The notes under the pieces: model-generated
The model's database searches: none
Seen by the model: only the letters and a program-made list of their open reading frames with translations
Told to the model about the DNA's origin: nothing
Assembly: GCA_030141605.1 (NCBI GenBank)
Contig: JAQGDQ010000017.1
Location: forward strand, 64,001-121,000
DNA from: Tubiluchus corallicola
Lineage: Eukaryota > Priapulida > Priapulimorpha > Priapulimorphida > Tubiluchidae
Reading direction: 5' to 3'
DNA length: 57,000 bases
Position numbers and translations under genes: made by a program
Shown: one piece after another, positions 1 through 13,000 of the stretch
Numbering within the stretch: position 1 is the first letter of the stretch
Layout: each line of letters begins with the position of its first letter

Positions 1-3000
1 AACTAGGCAAAAGGATACAATTTGTAACCAAATTAGATGGGAAAGGGAGATGACGAACTTATGTTATCAAATCAACCACCTTATTCAAGTCACTCATTCA
101 CTGATCAACCTTGGTGTTGTCTAACTTCAGTTGCAAAGTACACATATGTGGCTATTCACCATGCCTGAAAGGCCAGTTTTATATAGTTAAAATTTAATGC
201 AACCATTTAATAAGCAGTGCTATAACAAAACAAAAATATGAACGAAGAAGGTACACGTTGAAAGGTTACTAAAGCACAACCGATACACACCGATTTTATA
301 CTAACATTTTCTAAAAAAACTCTGTTCATTGTCAGCATTTTAAAGGCATTTACAAAATTAATATCTTTCACGCAAATTATTGAATTTATTACCAATTAAC
401 TTTGAATATATTAGCTCTATTAGCATGACCTTACATACTGCAGGAGCATAATTATCTCAGCCCGTGTATCAGTTGATGACAGACAAAATTTAGCTAGTTG
501 ATGACCAATAATTTGTAATAAAAATTTATTTTTTTGCCTTCAAAATAACTATCATAGATAGTAAATAACAATGAGTTACAATACAAAGTTTAAAGAAGGG
601 CGGGATGGCAAAAGACCAAAATGTCATCTAGTCTGCCATCCCTAAATGGTGAGTCTACTAATTTCAGCATGGCGAGTAAATATTATTCGAACAAAATAAA
701 GAAAAGAATAGGAAAACAGATCAAAATTAAATTAATACTAGTATTATTACTAGCAAACAATTATGGTAAATAAAATAATGCAAATTTACGCAAAACAAAG
801 TGAAAACAAAATTAGTAAAGCAGAGTTCTATGGGCAAAACTACCTAATTAAAAGCAAAATAGCTAACAAATTAATTTGAAAGAAACAAAGTTGCATGTAC
901 CTTAGCCTTAGGACACAACACAAAGAACAGTTTCTCGCTCTTTGCAAGTTGTGAAATAATAATACCTCTCGGGCTTATTTCCCAATAGGGACTACCAAGC
1001 TGCCCAGGCACTGCGTTAAAATAAAAATCACATTATTTTTAGTAAGGCAAACCTCACAAATGTTGACTCTACAAGTCAAAAGATGGCCAAGATACTGTAC
1101 TCTCTAGTGATGGAAATGAGTACAACCTTCATTCAGTTTGAACTGCAGCAGATAAATTATAAGATTACTTTTGACAAATGCTTTCTTTCTTACTTCTTCT
1201 TTTTCATTATCTCAAATTAGTCTGGCGAAAACAAGAGATTTTCAAATAATTTTCCAAAACGCAGTCCGAACCAGAAGCACTCATAAACTCGCTTGTAATC
1301 CTTGCGTACGGCCGCAAGCAGTACCAGAAATCACCTGACCCGTGCAGGGTAATAGAAGTTTTTTTCATTCCGTGTTTCTGCGAACAACAAAAAAGTTGCA
1401 ACAGAAAACTCGCTAAGGAGTAAGGATCGACTGTGTTATCATTATTTTTGTTGTCGTCGTCGTCGATGTTGTTGTTGCTGTTACTACTATCATCATTACA
1501 GTAAAACAGTGTCATACTCTACTAATATAATCTTTACACTTTCTTGACTTGGCTTGTAGTTACTATTATTTTAAGAGTTAAACACAATTTTTTGCAAAAT
1601 ATAAAGTACTTATAAAAAAATCAACTTCAAAGTTCAATTTAATGAATGGTATGATGTACCTATCCGTAATAAAAAACAGTAATTTAATCGCAAGTTTATT
1701 GATGGTATGATAATTTTGAAAAATTGTTAAATTCATCGGGTTTCACATAATTTATATATACAATATTATACATTAATCGTTTTTAAATGTAGCAATTAAG
1801 CTTTATGTGTTGTAATTATTTTTGCAAATATTTTTTTTGCATAATAGATAAAAATTCAAAGGACTGTAACAATAGCTGGCAGAAATTTAAAAGTCCATTT
1901 GGCAGAGTCACGGATTACAAAAAAACTTTAAAAAATTAATAAATGTTCAACAGCGTAATTATAGTTAAACGTAATTATTAACGATAATTTTTGGCGGTTT
2001 CAAAATAGATTAAAAAGAATATGGTTGTCAAATCTATGACTGTGGGCCCGATTTTAGACAAGTCACTTCAACTTAATGGCGAACTGCGCTTTCAAAATGC
2101 GCAATGACAAGTACATTTGTTCTCAATAACAGGCCTCGATCATGCTCCGCGGTCGCTTGATTTCATATCTCGGAATCATTAATCTCACATCAATGTTAAG
2201 TATAACATAATTAACATTTAAACTACTACAATAACTGTATGAAAAACAAAACATAGGTCATGGAAAAAGTTGAAGGGGAACTCTGCTATAGAATAGGATT
2301 TTGTCTGCTTGCATTACCTTTTCCCGGAAAAATACTGTAACTGAAATTAAACTACTTACACTTCGACATAAATATGAAAGCCCAGGTTTATTAACAATTG
2401 CCATAAATTCTCCCACGTGTGTTTTAGCTGCAGTTTAGTAGGTTAAATTCTTTTCTTTAAAACTGTAGATTTAGAAGCTCAGAACAGTTACTAAAAATTG
2501 TAGACATTGTTGTTCATGTACTCAATTATAAGTACCAGAAATAGATTAACAATAGCGGAGACTAGATAATGGTACCTATTTACAATGAGTGGGAATAGTT
2601 AAAGGAAGGAACAAGCCACTCATTTATTTTACTGTTATCACTTCAACTAATAAGAATATAACAAAGAAACTTGCATAAAACTTTCCATAAAGCATAAATA
2701 TAAAATATACTGCCTCTGAATAGAAATTTTCAGGCGTGGTGGTTGCCGCCATTCGTTTGAACATTATAACGTAACTGGGGGACTTCGTGACTTTCCGTAA
2801 GCGCATCGTCTGGCTGTCAGTGTGCGCGCAATGCTTAAACTAATTCAAACTTCTGCAGCTTACGTAATATTCATGCAAAAATTTGAGAAAAATCAGCTAT
2901 CTGTTTTTTGTAAAAACTTCTTATACTTTTGACGAAGATTTACAGTGAACTATTTTTCTTCAGGACGAATGACGTCATTGGAAGAAGAATGGGCGTTCAA

Positions 3001-4566
3001 ACGGGAGCGCCCATGCATGAAGTGGACGCGATTTTAGAGTGATTTTTCTAATTACATGAAACGTTTTTTGTAGTTTTATTACTAGATCCTTATAACATTT
3101 TTGCGAAGGTAGAAATAAGCCTAACTTTCCAGAAGACTTGGCCTTTCCTTTAACAATATATTTTAGTAATTAAAATTACAATGCAGTAAGACACAGCAAC
3201 GGCAAAACAAATCTGGCGACCATTTCAGTGCCTCTCCTACGGGTTGGAACTGGCTTGTTGAGACACTTTTTTCTGCTGAAATTTCACTGTTACTTAGCTT
3301 TTTAGGCGGGTCGTCACAGATCTCACATTCTCTCACGACATTTATTAACTAAACCAAACTTCATCTTTCGTCCACCACATTTCACAGTCACAGATCCAAC
3401 GTTTTCCTAAAATTAATAAAATAAACTAAATTAATAAAATTAAACTAACACTAAAATATTCACGAATTTCTAACGTTCAGCCATCAACGATCACAAGGAC
3501 AATGGCGACAACGGCCAGGACAACCACAATACCACAATGATAACAACATACAGTAATAATGTCTAAAGCAGCAACAACGATAAATTTCGTGATTCATACT
3601 GTTTGAAATTTCGTTGCAAACTGTTTGACGACGACGTTGATGTACACGTATAGACGGCTATTAGACGCTCTCCACAAAATCTGCTATCAGACAATTTTGT
3701 ATGAAGCAACTTTTGTATGGGTAATCTCGATCTGTGCTCATTTACTGGAAGGACACATGACAAATTGCTTTTATTTGGTCTCCTCTGGCTTTGCCCTGTG
3801 CAGACTGTTTTTACCGACCGAACTCACATTTAATTAAAGTTTCCTCAAACTGCAGGATCAAGTTACCTTCGTCTCGAGACTCGTAAAATATTACTTTTAT
3901 GCCCGATAGGTTACAGCACAGCTCAGTCTCAGAAAGATCAGTTAGCCGTGCAGCACATTGCAAGATTGCAAAATTTGGAGAACTTTTTGCTGAACGTCAA
4001 CACACCACAAGCGGTTATTTACCGCTTTGCTTTATATACCACAGAGTGATTATCAACAGACAAGACCATACTTTTAAGGATCATTTCTATAGTATGTGTC
4101 GCAAGAGGTTCAGACAAAACTGAACACCAGAACAAACCACGATGACGAGGTGGAGCTTTCCTCTCTGAGCGTGAAGCAGATTGTAGCTGTCGCTGCTTGC
4201 GGTGACTTGGCTGCGATCATTGATGACCGTTCTTTCTCTTCCTTTGTGGAGAGATGGAGGAGGGGAAGGCATTCCGAGTGGTTTCCTTTTTACAAACATA
4301 AAGTCATAGCCTATTGTGATGGGTTAGTTCCAGGCAACTGCTAGGGGGGTGTTCAGGGCATTTTCCTTTTTATACAATAAAATGTTATTAAAGACGAGAT
4401 CAAATACTGATTTAGGAAGTAGCCCAATAATCCTGTTAAAAGGCTGCGCAGCTTCAAATTGCTGAAATATACAGTATTTCCTCGCAGCCATTAAAATAGC
4501 AAGCAAAAAATGTCTAATTAGAGGATAATAATGCATAAATGCACTGTTGTCCAAAAAACTGGAGCT
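1..4566. other. gene-free stretch, no recognised gene
   Basis: I see no recognisable coding exon here. The stretch is AT-rich with scattered short open frames of no clear character. Notable items are a GTC/TTG trinucleotide tract near 1446-1496, a consensus CRE palindrome TGACGTCA at 2970-2977, and a small GC-rich hairpin at 2991-3012. Around 515-660, the minus strand ends in an A-rich tail preceded by a short GC-richer segment and could be a LINE 3' end, but nothing coding supports that. A GC-richer patch at about 3900-4344 contains two overlapping open frames that I could not match to any family. Confidence 0.6.
1446..1496. repeat. imperfect GTC/TTG trinucleotide tract
   Basis: Short runs of TTG and TCG/GTC triplets alternate and then change to ACT/ATC triplets. 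This is ordinary microsatellite sequence. It creates an Asn/Asp-rich open frame on the minus strand that is not a gene. Confidence 0.8.
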
Positions 4567-5940
4567 ATTTGTTTATTATTTATTTTATACACCACGAGAA
4601 TTTCCATAGTAACTTTCAATTTCACCAACTTATCCCCATAATAAACAAATACTGTGCAACATAAGTACATTTATAAATGTAATTTTCGTTAATTCCACAA
4701 AATTAAGATACAATTCGTAAATTCTGTGCTAGAGACCTAAGAAGCAAGCCTATGTTAGGCCACTAGAATTAGTCGCGAGAAAGAAAGAAAAAAATTAACA
4801 ACACATTGCTTATAGTTAGTGTGAGTTACAGTGGGCGTTAGTACTATTTCATAATTACGATGTAAGGTGATGTAATGATAAATGTTTTAACACCTTCGCT
4901 AAGCATTTGTGGAGGGGGCAACACTTCAATGGAGATGGAGACTATATGGTAATGTGAACTGCAGATATACAGATGGGAACTAATAACTATATTATTATCC
5001 TAGAGGGTAAGTTGTTGAAAATGAAAAACAAAGTTATGATTGAGTGATCAGTTATATATTTCAAGTAAGTATGATTTATATAATTTTTTAAATATGGACA
5101 GTGACCAGGCATTTTTTAAAGCTGGAGCAATTGAATTCCATATGTAAGGGCCACTGTATTTAACAGAAAGTTTTCTAACATATTTGTGATGCCCTGTATG
5201 TAGTGATAGTTAAGTCTATATTGTGTATTATAATTATGTATTTCAGCATTCAAATCAAAATTATTAGTAAAAAAGTGTAGCAATAACTTTTTGAGTGAAT
5301 TAGTACACAAAAAGGCGGTTTGGAACTTGTTAATGTCATAAATGTTTAGAAAGTATAGTCTTTTAAATATTGGTGGCGTGTGGTCCTGATAACTGGCAAA
5401 TGGCATAGCTCACACTATTTTTTTTCTGAATCAGTTGAACTTTTTTCAATCTACTGGTCCATGTGCTTGCCAAAATAATGTTTGAATTATTAAGATATAG
5501 TAAAAAAAGAGAACTATATAATAATGTAAGTACTGATTTAGGCAGTATGTGTCTAACTCTGTTACTCTGTATATAGTACCTACGGTATTGAAGATTTTGC
5601 TTTCGATAAATTCAAGGTGTTCTTGCTAAGTTAAGTGTTCTTCTATGATGATGCCTATGAACGTAGAGGGTTTTACTTTATTTATTGAGACTTCATCGAT
5701 TTTTACTACGAGATTACTAGTGATTCTTTTGTTTTTGCTTGCGAATACAATGATTTTGTTTTTTTCAATATTGAGTAATAACTTATTTGCTTTAAACCAG
5801 GTGAAAAGGTGTACAAACTCTTGGTTAATAGTCTACCATTGTTTCGTAGTTTGCGTGACTATAGAATACGTTGGTATCATCAGCAAGTAAAATGAAGTCT
5901 AGCAGAGTGGAAACATTATGGAGATCATACGGGGGGTAAG
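4567..5940 (-). mobile_element. 5'-truncated non-LTR retrotransposon (LINE) remnant
   Basis: Read on the minus strand, this is the 3' part of a LINE reverse transcriptase. At about 5934-5860 it encodes a palm region NDL-like stretch, then LLADDTNVFYS; the ADD codons, equivalent to the RT catalytic YADD box, are at 5876-5884. Further on come WFKANKL and NIEKNKI, and then, after frame breaks and stops, an uninterrupted 96-codon tail at 5406-5116. That tail has the PIFKRL..LNIYDINKFQ and NTQYRLNYH patterns typical of the RT C-terminus. About 500 bp of 3' UTR follow, ending in an A/AATAA-rich tail at about 4590-4567. Several stops and frameshifts make it a dead copy. The family (CR1/jockey-like) is inferred from the tail pattern only. 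The 5' boundary is approximate. Confidence 0.82.
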
Positions 5941-7882
5941 TAGCTGGTAGAATAACAGGATTAGTTCATAGATGGCATCACCTAATTAAAGTGTACAATT
6001 ACAACTTCCACACGGCATACAATAAAAAATTATCACTTAGCACAGGAAGGAATTAAATGGAAGAAATGTAAAATATCTCTAGTCTACTTGATATATTGTA
6101 TATATAAAGACAGGAAATTACTATCTGTTTGGAAAGGTTAACACACACATTCAAGAACAATTTGTTGGGAACAAAAGTGACAGCATTAAAGAAACCAGTA
6201 TTTATATCTATATAACTATATAACTATGGGATTATAGGCAGTGAATTAGGTAACGCAACAGAAAGATGTAGGCGCATCCCATCGTCAATCCATTTATTTT
6301 TGTGCTATAGTTTTAAATTTGTTGTAAAAACAAAATATTAGACTATTATTTTTTTTATTAGGGATTATAATTATTTAGCGTCATATTATCCTTGCCATGT
6401 TGTTTTCACTAAAGGCTTATTTGCCTATCTGTCTGTTTCCGTGACAACTTATCTCGCTAATAAAAGCATTCTAGCAACAGGAGCTGTCCTGTGAAGAAAA
6501 TTAGCAACTGGTTTTGTTGACCTGTGAAAAAAATTACACACCTGAACAAACTCGTAAATTGTCAAGGGCCTGACCTCCAGCGCCATTTTGCTAAAAATTT
6601 GTTGACAAAGCAATCTTTATTGTGATGCGTTACAGGCCTATATTTTACAGCGCATAAAACTGCTCTGTCTTTGTAAAAAAGAGAAAGTCTGCATGGTCAT
6701 GGGAAATTCGTTTTCTTTTTTTTGCAACATCCATACCATTTCAGACAAATTGCATTTCGTTATAAGAAAAGGTGGCGAAACTCCTTTATGTGAAACCAGA
6801 CAAGGCCAATTTTGCAGCAATCTTCATCATTAAATTAAAGGGGAAGATAAGGGAATTTTAAAGTATGCCCAAAAAACTTTCCGTACAAAGATATATTACT
6901 AAACATAACGTTGGTACCTATTTGAAAGACTTATGTAACCGGAAAAGAAAATTCTTAATAATTTAAAACATTCGCGTCACTTCTTAAAAGGGCCCCGCAT
7001 CGCCGTCCAACTGCTCACCACAGAGCCACCAAAAATCACATTATTGATCTTACTGACAATGTAAAGTAATTAAACCTTTGTTTAACTAACGAGTGTTTTG
7101 CGGATACTGTGTTACTGCTAACACAAGCACTGTATGCAATAAGACAGCATGCGAGTGATATAAAATATTAAGACCAATTTTTTAAACTTTATTTTTGAAG
7201 AATGCTTTCTCGTGCTTTAATAACTGAATACTCAATAGATTTCCTAGTTGACGCGTGCGTGGTAATAATGTAATCACCGTTCTCTTAGTTGTAAAAGTTT
7301 AGACTGCGTCCAGGTATACGGACGACCACAATGATAAGTGTCGAAAGTGACAGGTATAGAGATATGTTTGGCAAAAATATCTTGTAAGTACTATGTTATA
7401 TAGCAACTAAGTCAGGTCGTACAAACAAAGGTCTGACCCTACCAAGTTCCGGTACGGACTCCGCAGCACGTGGACTATCATCTGGCGTGACACAAAGCTA
7501 CCCTTAGGTCACACTTATGCGCGGAAAGTGTTAATGTTGCGACATACAGTAAGTGGATTAAGCACCCGCCCATACAATCTATTGCACACATTTCAAAGAC
7601 GTAAACGCGATAATGCGGACAAGAGACTAGGTCTATTCCTTACATCTTTCTGGTTTGTGATAATATCAAATGCTCAAAAGCACGGCAGGGTGCGGTTCCT
7701 TTCTTGAGTTATTCTTTTCTTAAACTTTATTACGCCCCCTGAGGTTAAATAAAAGCATGGTTATATTTTAATGTGTTACGCGTAAAACATAATATGAATT
7801 ATTGTTCACGTCAGAATTCGTTTAATGGTCTTGTCATAATGATGTAATGATCATAATGACATTAGTGCGGAACACTGCTCTC
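5941..7882. other. gene-free stretch
   Basis: No exon, tRNA or clear repeat was recognised. The sequence is AT-rich and unstructured, with only short A/T runs and a small ctatataact duplication near 6213. Confidence 0.6.
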
Positions 7883-7890
7883 TTTTCCAG

Positions 7891-8335
7891 AGATGAAAAT
7901 TAAAGAACTGCAAATCTCCGTAGAAACATTGCACACACAACTACAGCATTCACCTTCAGTAAAGAAAACTGTCATAAAAAAGAAAACAAATTCGTGAAGC
8001 TACTACTGAGTTGCACTGGAAAAAGGTTTTCATCAAAAAAATCGAAAATGAACTTAAATTTGAACTAGAAACCTCCGGGAAACATTCAGTACCTTGACTA
8101 AATTCAACATCACTGTGATCTTTGTGATCATACGTCTTGACTAACAGCTGACTACAAAAGTCTACAAAGCCAAGTGCTAGTGGTCAGATCCTGGAGCTGC
8201 AATAGCTAGGACCTCAATATGAAGATTGTTACTGGATATCACTTTAATATTTGATTATTTTGTGTTATAATTTTGTTTACATATATGTTTTGTACTGTTG
8301 TACTGGATGGGAGAAAATAAATTACAAATAAACTA
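7891..8335 (+). pseudogene. frameshifted coiled-coil terminal exon or retrocopy, unrecognised
   Basis: A good splice-acceptor tract (ctctcttttccag, ending 7890) is followed by an ATG-containing frame at 7893. It encodes about 30 polar, leucine-spaced residues (MKIKELQISVETLHTQLQ) and runs into a stop just after a run of six A residues at 7976-7981. If one base of that run is ignored, the frame continues through a second charged, helix-like stretch (TELHWKKVFIKKIENELK) to a TGA at 8095-8097. AT-rich sequence follows, with two AATAAA-like signals near 8315-8333. This looks like the end of a gene or of a retrocopy, with one inserted base. The family is unknown, and no upstream partner exon was identified. 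Confidence 0.35.
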
Positions 8336-8339
8336 CTTT

Positions 8340-11300
8340 TGTTGCAACTCAGTCTCTTTTTTTAAATCCACCCTCAGTCAGCCTTCTTGAAATTTTCAGC
8401 TTTCCCTTTACCATCAAGTTTCGTCTTTTCTAAGTTTAATGATTCTCATCGTTGTAACCAATGATTAATAATCTTGAAATATTATAAATAATTAATTACT
8501 GTATTGTGTGTTTGACTATTTAGGCTTTATTTGTGTTACACTCTGCGCCTGCATGGTATCTAGTACTTTGCAACAAATTCCGTTAAATTAGCATGGAGCT
8601 ACGTAGGGTACGTAGCCAAAAAACTGACAATAATAAATCCATATGAGTTGAGTACTTTCTGCTACACGCAATAACCTATTTAGTTAACCCAGTTTCATGT
8701 AGAAAAAAATATTACTGACACTTTCTAAAACAGCGTTTGATGAACTTCATAACTACCAACTCAGAAGTCAAATAGTAGCTTATTTCTTTACTCTAGCACA
8801 ATTCCAGTCCAAATAATTATCCAAGATGTCAGCTAAAAGTTGTAATTAGAAATGATTGATTGTTAGAAAAACACTGCAGATGCGAATTTTGTTATTACTG
8901 GCCTCTTTGATCTGCATGCGGTACAGGCATGTTTTAACAAAGGCATGTAATTTGCTGAAATTAAACACCAGACTACTCAGTATTATGCTTGGATGAGTTT
9001 TGTGTAAAATTAACATGCTGGTACTCATTTAATCACTAACTTTGCATTTTAAAATGACGACTTTTTATTACAGTAATTATTTTTGTTATACATTTCGACC
9101 TTTGCAAGCTAGTATCAGCGGAAGTCTGTTTAATATAAATGGTTAACCAGACGGACACCAGTTAATGAAAAATCGTTGTCGCTGTTACTGTTTCTGCCAC
9201 TGTTCTCCTGCCATCGTAGTCTATAAGCCTCTTTTGTATTTTGTCAACGTTAATCGCTCGAAGCGATTCATTGTTTTTTAATGGAAAAAACGTTTTAGTT
9301 CTGATTAATGTTAATGTCACTATAGTCACTGTTTACAAGAACCTGCGTATATACTTCGTCTTATCTTGACAGCTAAGGCCCCAGCGACTTTTTAAGTGAC
9401 TGAAAATAGTTATGCTAATTTATGCCTGAGATGCTAACATGCCACTTAGTTTCCTTTATAACGCTATTAAGTATATGAGAAATTTAGCTTAATCATGAGA
9501 AAAATCTATAAATTAAGTTTTTTTCATGGCATCTTGCTTGAAAATATTCATTTATCTGAACCATAACGTTTCAAGTAATTGAATAGGTTTTTTTCGATTT
9601 CGCAAAACCGAAATCGTTAGAAAATTGATGCCTCCGAGTTACGTAGCTGTAGACAAGACTAGGTAAACATCCGAGAAAATCATTTCTAATTGCAAAAAAG
9701 TATTCACTATTCAACTACAGACTATGAAGTGCTGGCAGGTGTGCTAGAAATGATATGTAAAAACTCTATAGTATGTTTAATATATAAATTATATACAGGT
9801 TTAAAACAAATAAACCAGTACATCCAAGAATTACTTTTATTTCAACTGCTTCTGGGAAATTCCCAGAACCATTGGAAGAGTTATCTCAACTTTAGCATGT
9901 CTAATTTTTTGAGTCAGAACATTACATTACGCCTGCATAATTATGCCAAATTACTCTTTATGACGTATTCATTGCATTTATTGAATTACAGCAATCGTTT
10001 TTGTTTTTTCTCACTCCTCATGGGAATATCTAGAGGTTGCTAAGGCAACCACTCGCAGGCAGGTGCAGCCAATGATGAGTTCATTGTCCTAGTTACACAG
10101 GTAAGTCAGCGGGAATGATCCCAGGTAGTTAATTAATTGCTGTAGCCAGCCGATTAGCAGCGAGCAGTTATTTCGCTTACATCAGAGTGAATGTTCACGT
10201 TATGATGTTTTACTGTATGTGGCGATTCGATTATTTTTAATTATAGCTGTGATTGATTTTATAGGGGCTGCTAGCCTCATCCTAGGACATATTTACTTGC
10301 ACGAGTTAGTAGAAAACGAAAAAATGGAAAACCTGAAACGAGCGGCTGGCGAAAACAATGATGATGTTAATTACTTCAAATCACAACTATACAGCAATGT
10401 AATGAAAATCTATAGGTCTACATGATAATTGGTGAATTATCTGTAAACTACCAATAGCATTAGTTATTGCTGCAACTACTTGCAAATATCTTTTAGATGG
10501 AATTGTTTCCGCACTGAATTTGAATTGTCTCGCCTAAATTAAACTTAAGAATTTATTAGTTGTATGCGTGTATTTTTGTCTTTCTATTTTATTACGATAA
10601 GTGTGATTTTTCACACTGACACTCAATTTCTTATTTTAAAAGATACACGTGTAGCTTTGATGAGAAGTAGCTATCTACATCTAGCTCTCTATCTATTTAT
10701 CTATTAGGTAAATTATTATTATCGAAATAAGCAAACAATTAAAACCAGCAATATATACCCCCACTTACCTCTGTTAATTGTTGGTATTTAATTGCATTCT
10801 AAAAGCTTATACTTTAGTCTCCTGCGGAAGTTACCGGGTCATGGACTGTTACATTCTATTAATGAGAGTCTGGTAATACACGTGGATGTAATTATGTGTG
10901 TGTAGAGTACTCAATGTCAAGTACAATTAGGTGTCGTTTACCCTACTTGGACAAACTTTACGCTTTTTTATTACGATGAAAGAAAATTAGTGAGTGTCTC
11001 CTGGCCAAAATAATTACAAAAGAATGGGTTCTGTATATGCAAAAAAAGCGCTGGAGAAAGCGAAAGTTGAAAAGAAAATTTTGTTAAATTAAATTCGACA
11101 TTGAATGTGCTTTACTCTGTTTTTCAATTCAAAATGAGTTCAGAACATTTAATTGTTTATCAAAACATTGACCTATTTATTTTTTTGTGCAAAACTAGAA
11201 TTTTCCTGAAAAACGTTGCATCATTAGTTTAGTTGTGAAAGTTCATAATGAAGCGAAAACTCAAATAAGCTATGACCTGTAAGAAAAATGTCTAAAAGCA

Positions 11301-12066
11301 CAATCCATTTTTGTATTTTAACAATATTCGTGACATTACCTAGAACAATAGTCTCGCTAGGCCGTTTCCTGCTTGGCACAAATTACGAGCTATACATCAC
11401 ACCACCCGACTTTTATAAAACTACAATATCCATCAATTAGTAACAGGTAAATAATTTCTTTTGAGTCAAAATAATATTTAGATAAGCACACATATAAAAC
11501 ATTTGTGTTTAGTTCATCAAAGCTATAAAGGCTGCTCTTATACAAATGGCCTTGTTTTATAAGATAAGAAATATGTATATGGGTTAAGATAATGTGATTC
11601 GATATACTCGGTAGCTGCATCGGTTACAAGTTGACTACAATACTGAAACTTCAGAAAAGCATTATTGCACAAGGCAACTCACTGAACAGTTCGGATTTAG
11701 TGGAGATGTAACAAGAGCCAAAGCAACACCCCATTCCGCACCCAAATTTCTCAAATGATCAAAGTCATACTACGTATCTCATACCTTGCTCATTCCCCCT
11801 ATTTAGCATTACACTTCTGCCAGTTTTCTGAAGTATACCGCAGCTACTTTAGACAAATTTATGCATTAATGTGGATCGAATTTAGCCTTCAAAATGTGAC
11901 AGAATTCACACAAGAATTCGTATGTTAGCGCCACATGGACCTATTTTCAAAATTCAAATTCATCTAGTTCACAATATTTCTGACGTGGTCAGAAACTGAA
12001 GATCTTACAAACAATAGTCATAGAATTGGATCTTGTAAAGGTGTCAGCCATGTTGCTTGATTACTT
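8340..12066. other. gene-free stretch
   Basis: No gene was recognised. It includes two longer open frames, at 9690-10043 and 10159-10425. The second has a hydrophobic segment followed by an acidic/basic tail. Neither matches a family I know. A short CTAT tract lies near 10672-10705. Confidence 0.5.
10159..10425 (+). other. open frame with one hydrophobic segment, unassigned
   Basis: The frame is open from just after a TAG at 10156 to a stop at 10423. It contains a strongly hydrophobic stretch (LFLIIAVIDFIGAASLIL) followed by a charged segment ending KSQLYSNVMKIYRST. It could be one exon of a membrane protein, but it has no good ATG, no convincing splice sites, and no recognised homology. It may equally be a chance open frame. 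Confidence 0.15.
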
Positions 12067-12540
12067 ACTACAGGCTAGTTCCGATTGACTTTGGAAGGCA
12101 TCTGTCTCCTGGACCCCTATTTTGAGTCGCGGGTTGGACATTCTCACTGTAACCTATGCCATTCGACTTGCTTCATTGAGACCTTCAATTTCATATGCTA
12201 TATAGTACTACTATTCATAGACTTAATGCATTTCTGTTCCCGAACCCCATTTTTCGGTTTTTGAAGCCCGAATTGAAGTCAGATATCAACCAGTCTTAAC
12301 GTAACTTATACCATTCAACTTGTCTCATTGAGACCTTTCATTTGATGCTACAAGCTAATTTCGGTTGACACTGGAAATCCTTTATCCGCTCATCCCTATT
12401 TTGCCCCGTAGTGGGGTCGCAGGTTAACCGATTCTCATTGTAACCCATGCCATTCGATTCACCTCATCGAAACCTCTCATTTGCAATACTACAAAGTACT
12501 ATTGCTCGACTCTCAGCGCATTTCTGTTCCTAAAGATAAA
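12067..12540. repeat. composite imperfect tandem repeat, about 285-bp period
   Basis: Three submotifs recur. Motif A (ctaRttYcgRttgacWYtgga...) occurs at 12067 and 12345. Motif B (gtaacctatgccattcgact... cattgagacct) occurs at 12141, 12293 and 12431. Motif C (...gcatttctgttcc) occurs at 12196 and 12484. A-B-C therefore repeats with a 278-290 bp spacing, with one extra B copy in between. Copies are roughly 70-80 percent alike by eye. I see no coding content and no terminal inverted repeats. The family is unknown. Confidence 0.75.
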
Positions 12541-13000
12541 TAAACGAAGACCCACCTACTCTGTGACTTTTGACCTAACAACTCGGGTCACATGTATCCG
12601 TAGTTCCTTTTACCCAGAGAGTGTATCCTGGAGGTTTTGCGACCCTAGCCCTCAGCATCTAAAAGGTCACCGAATGTGGGTACCCCCGATTTTCCATTTT
12701 GGCCCCTCCCTCGGACATTTAAATTTTATCAGCTTTTAAAACGCCAGAAAGCACATTTACCCCCCCCCCCCCCAGTACCCAAATACTTGTGAAAAGAATT
12801 TTGGCAAAAACTGAAACCACTAGGAGCTGAGAATTAAAGGAAAAAAATTACAGATGCTCGCCGCCTTTCTGCGTTGATCAAAGGTCAGAGGTCACCACAC
12901 TGTTGTTTGTGTCCGACCCGGGGCTATCCACCCTGTGAATTTCGTGGCCCTAGTTTGCAAGCCTAATAAGTTATTAAGCATTAAGTTTGCGGAGAATAAA
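12541..13000. repeat. GC-richer repeat-like block with a poly-C run
   Basis: This block continues from the composite repeat and is noticeably GC-richer than its surroundings. It has a run of 14 C residues at 12760-12773 and no open frame. It may be part of the same interspersed element as the preceding repeat, but I cannot define its ends. Confidence 0.35.

Noticed and set aside
4324-4554. Minus-strand frame ending GLLPKSVFDLVFNN..., as an extra LINE piece
   Set aside because: It lies beyond the LINE 3' tail. Only a short LPKSV-like stretch resembles RT, which is not enough.
5645-5890. 81-codon plus-strand hydrophobic frame
   Set aside because: It is antisense to the LINE reverse-transcriptase remnant, whose minus-strand reading explains the region.
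9690-10043. 117-codon plus-strand frame
   Set aside because: No recognised family. Its Leu/Asn/Tyr richness is as expected from AT-rich DNA.
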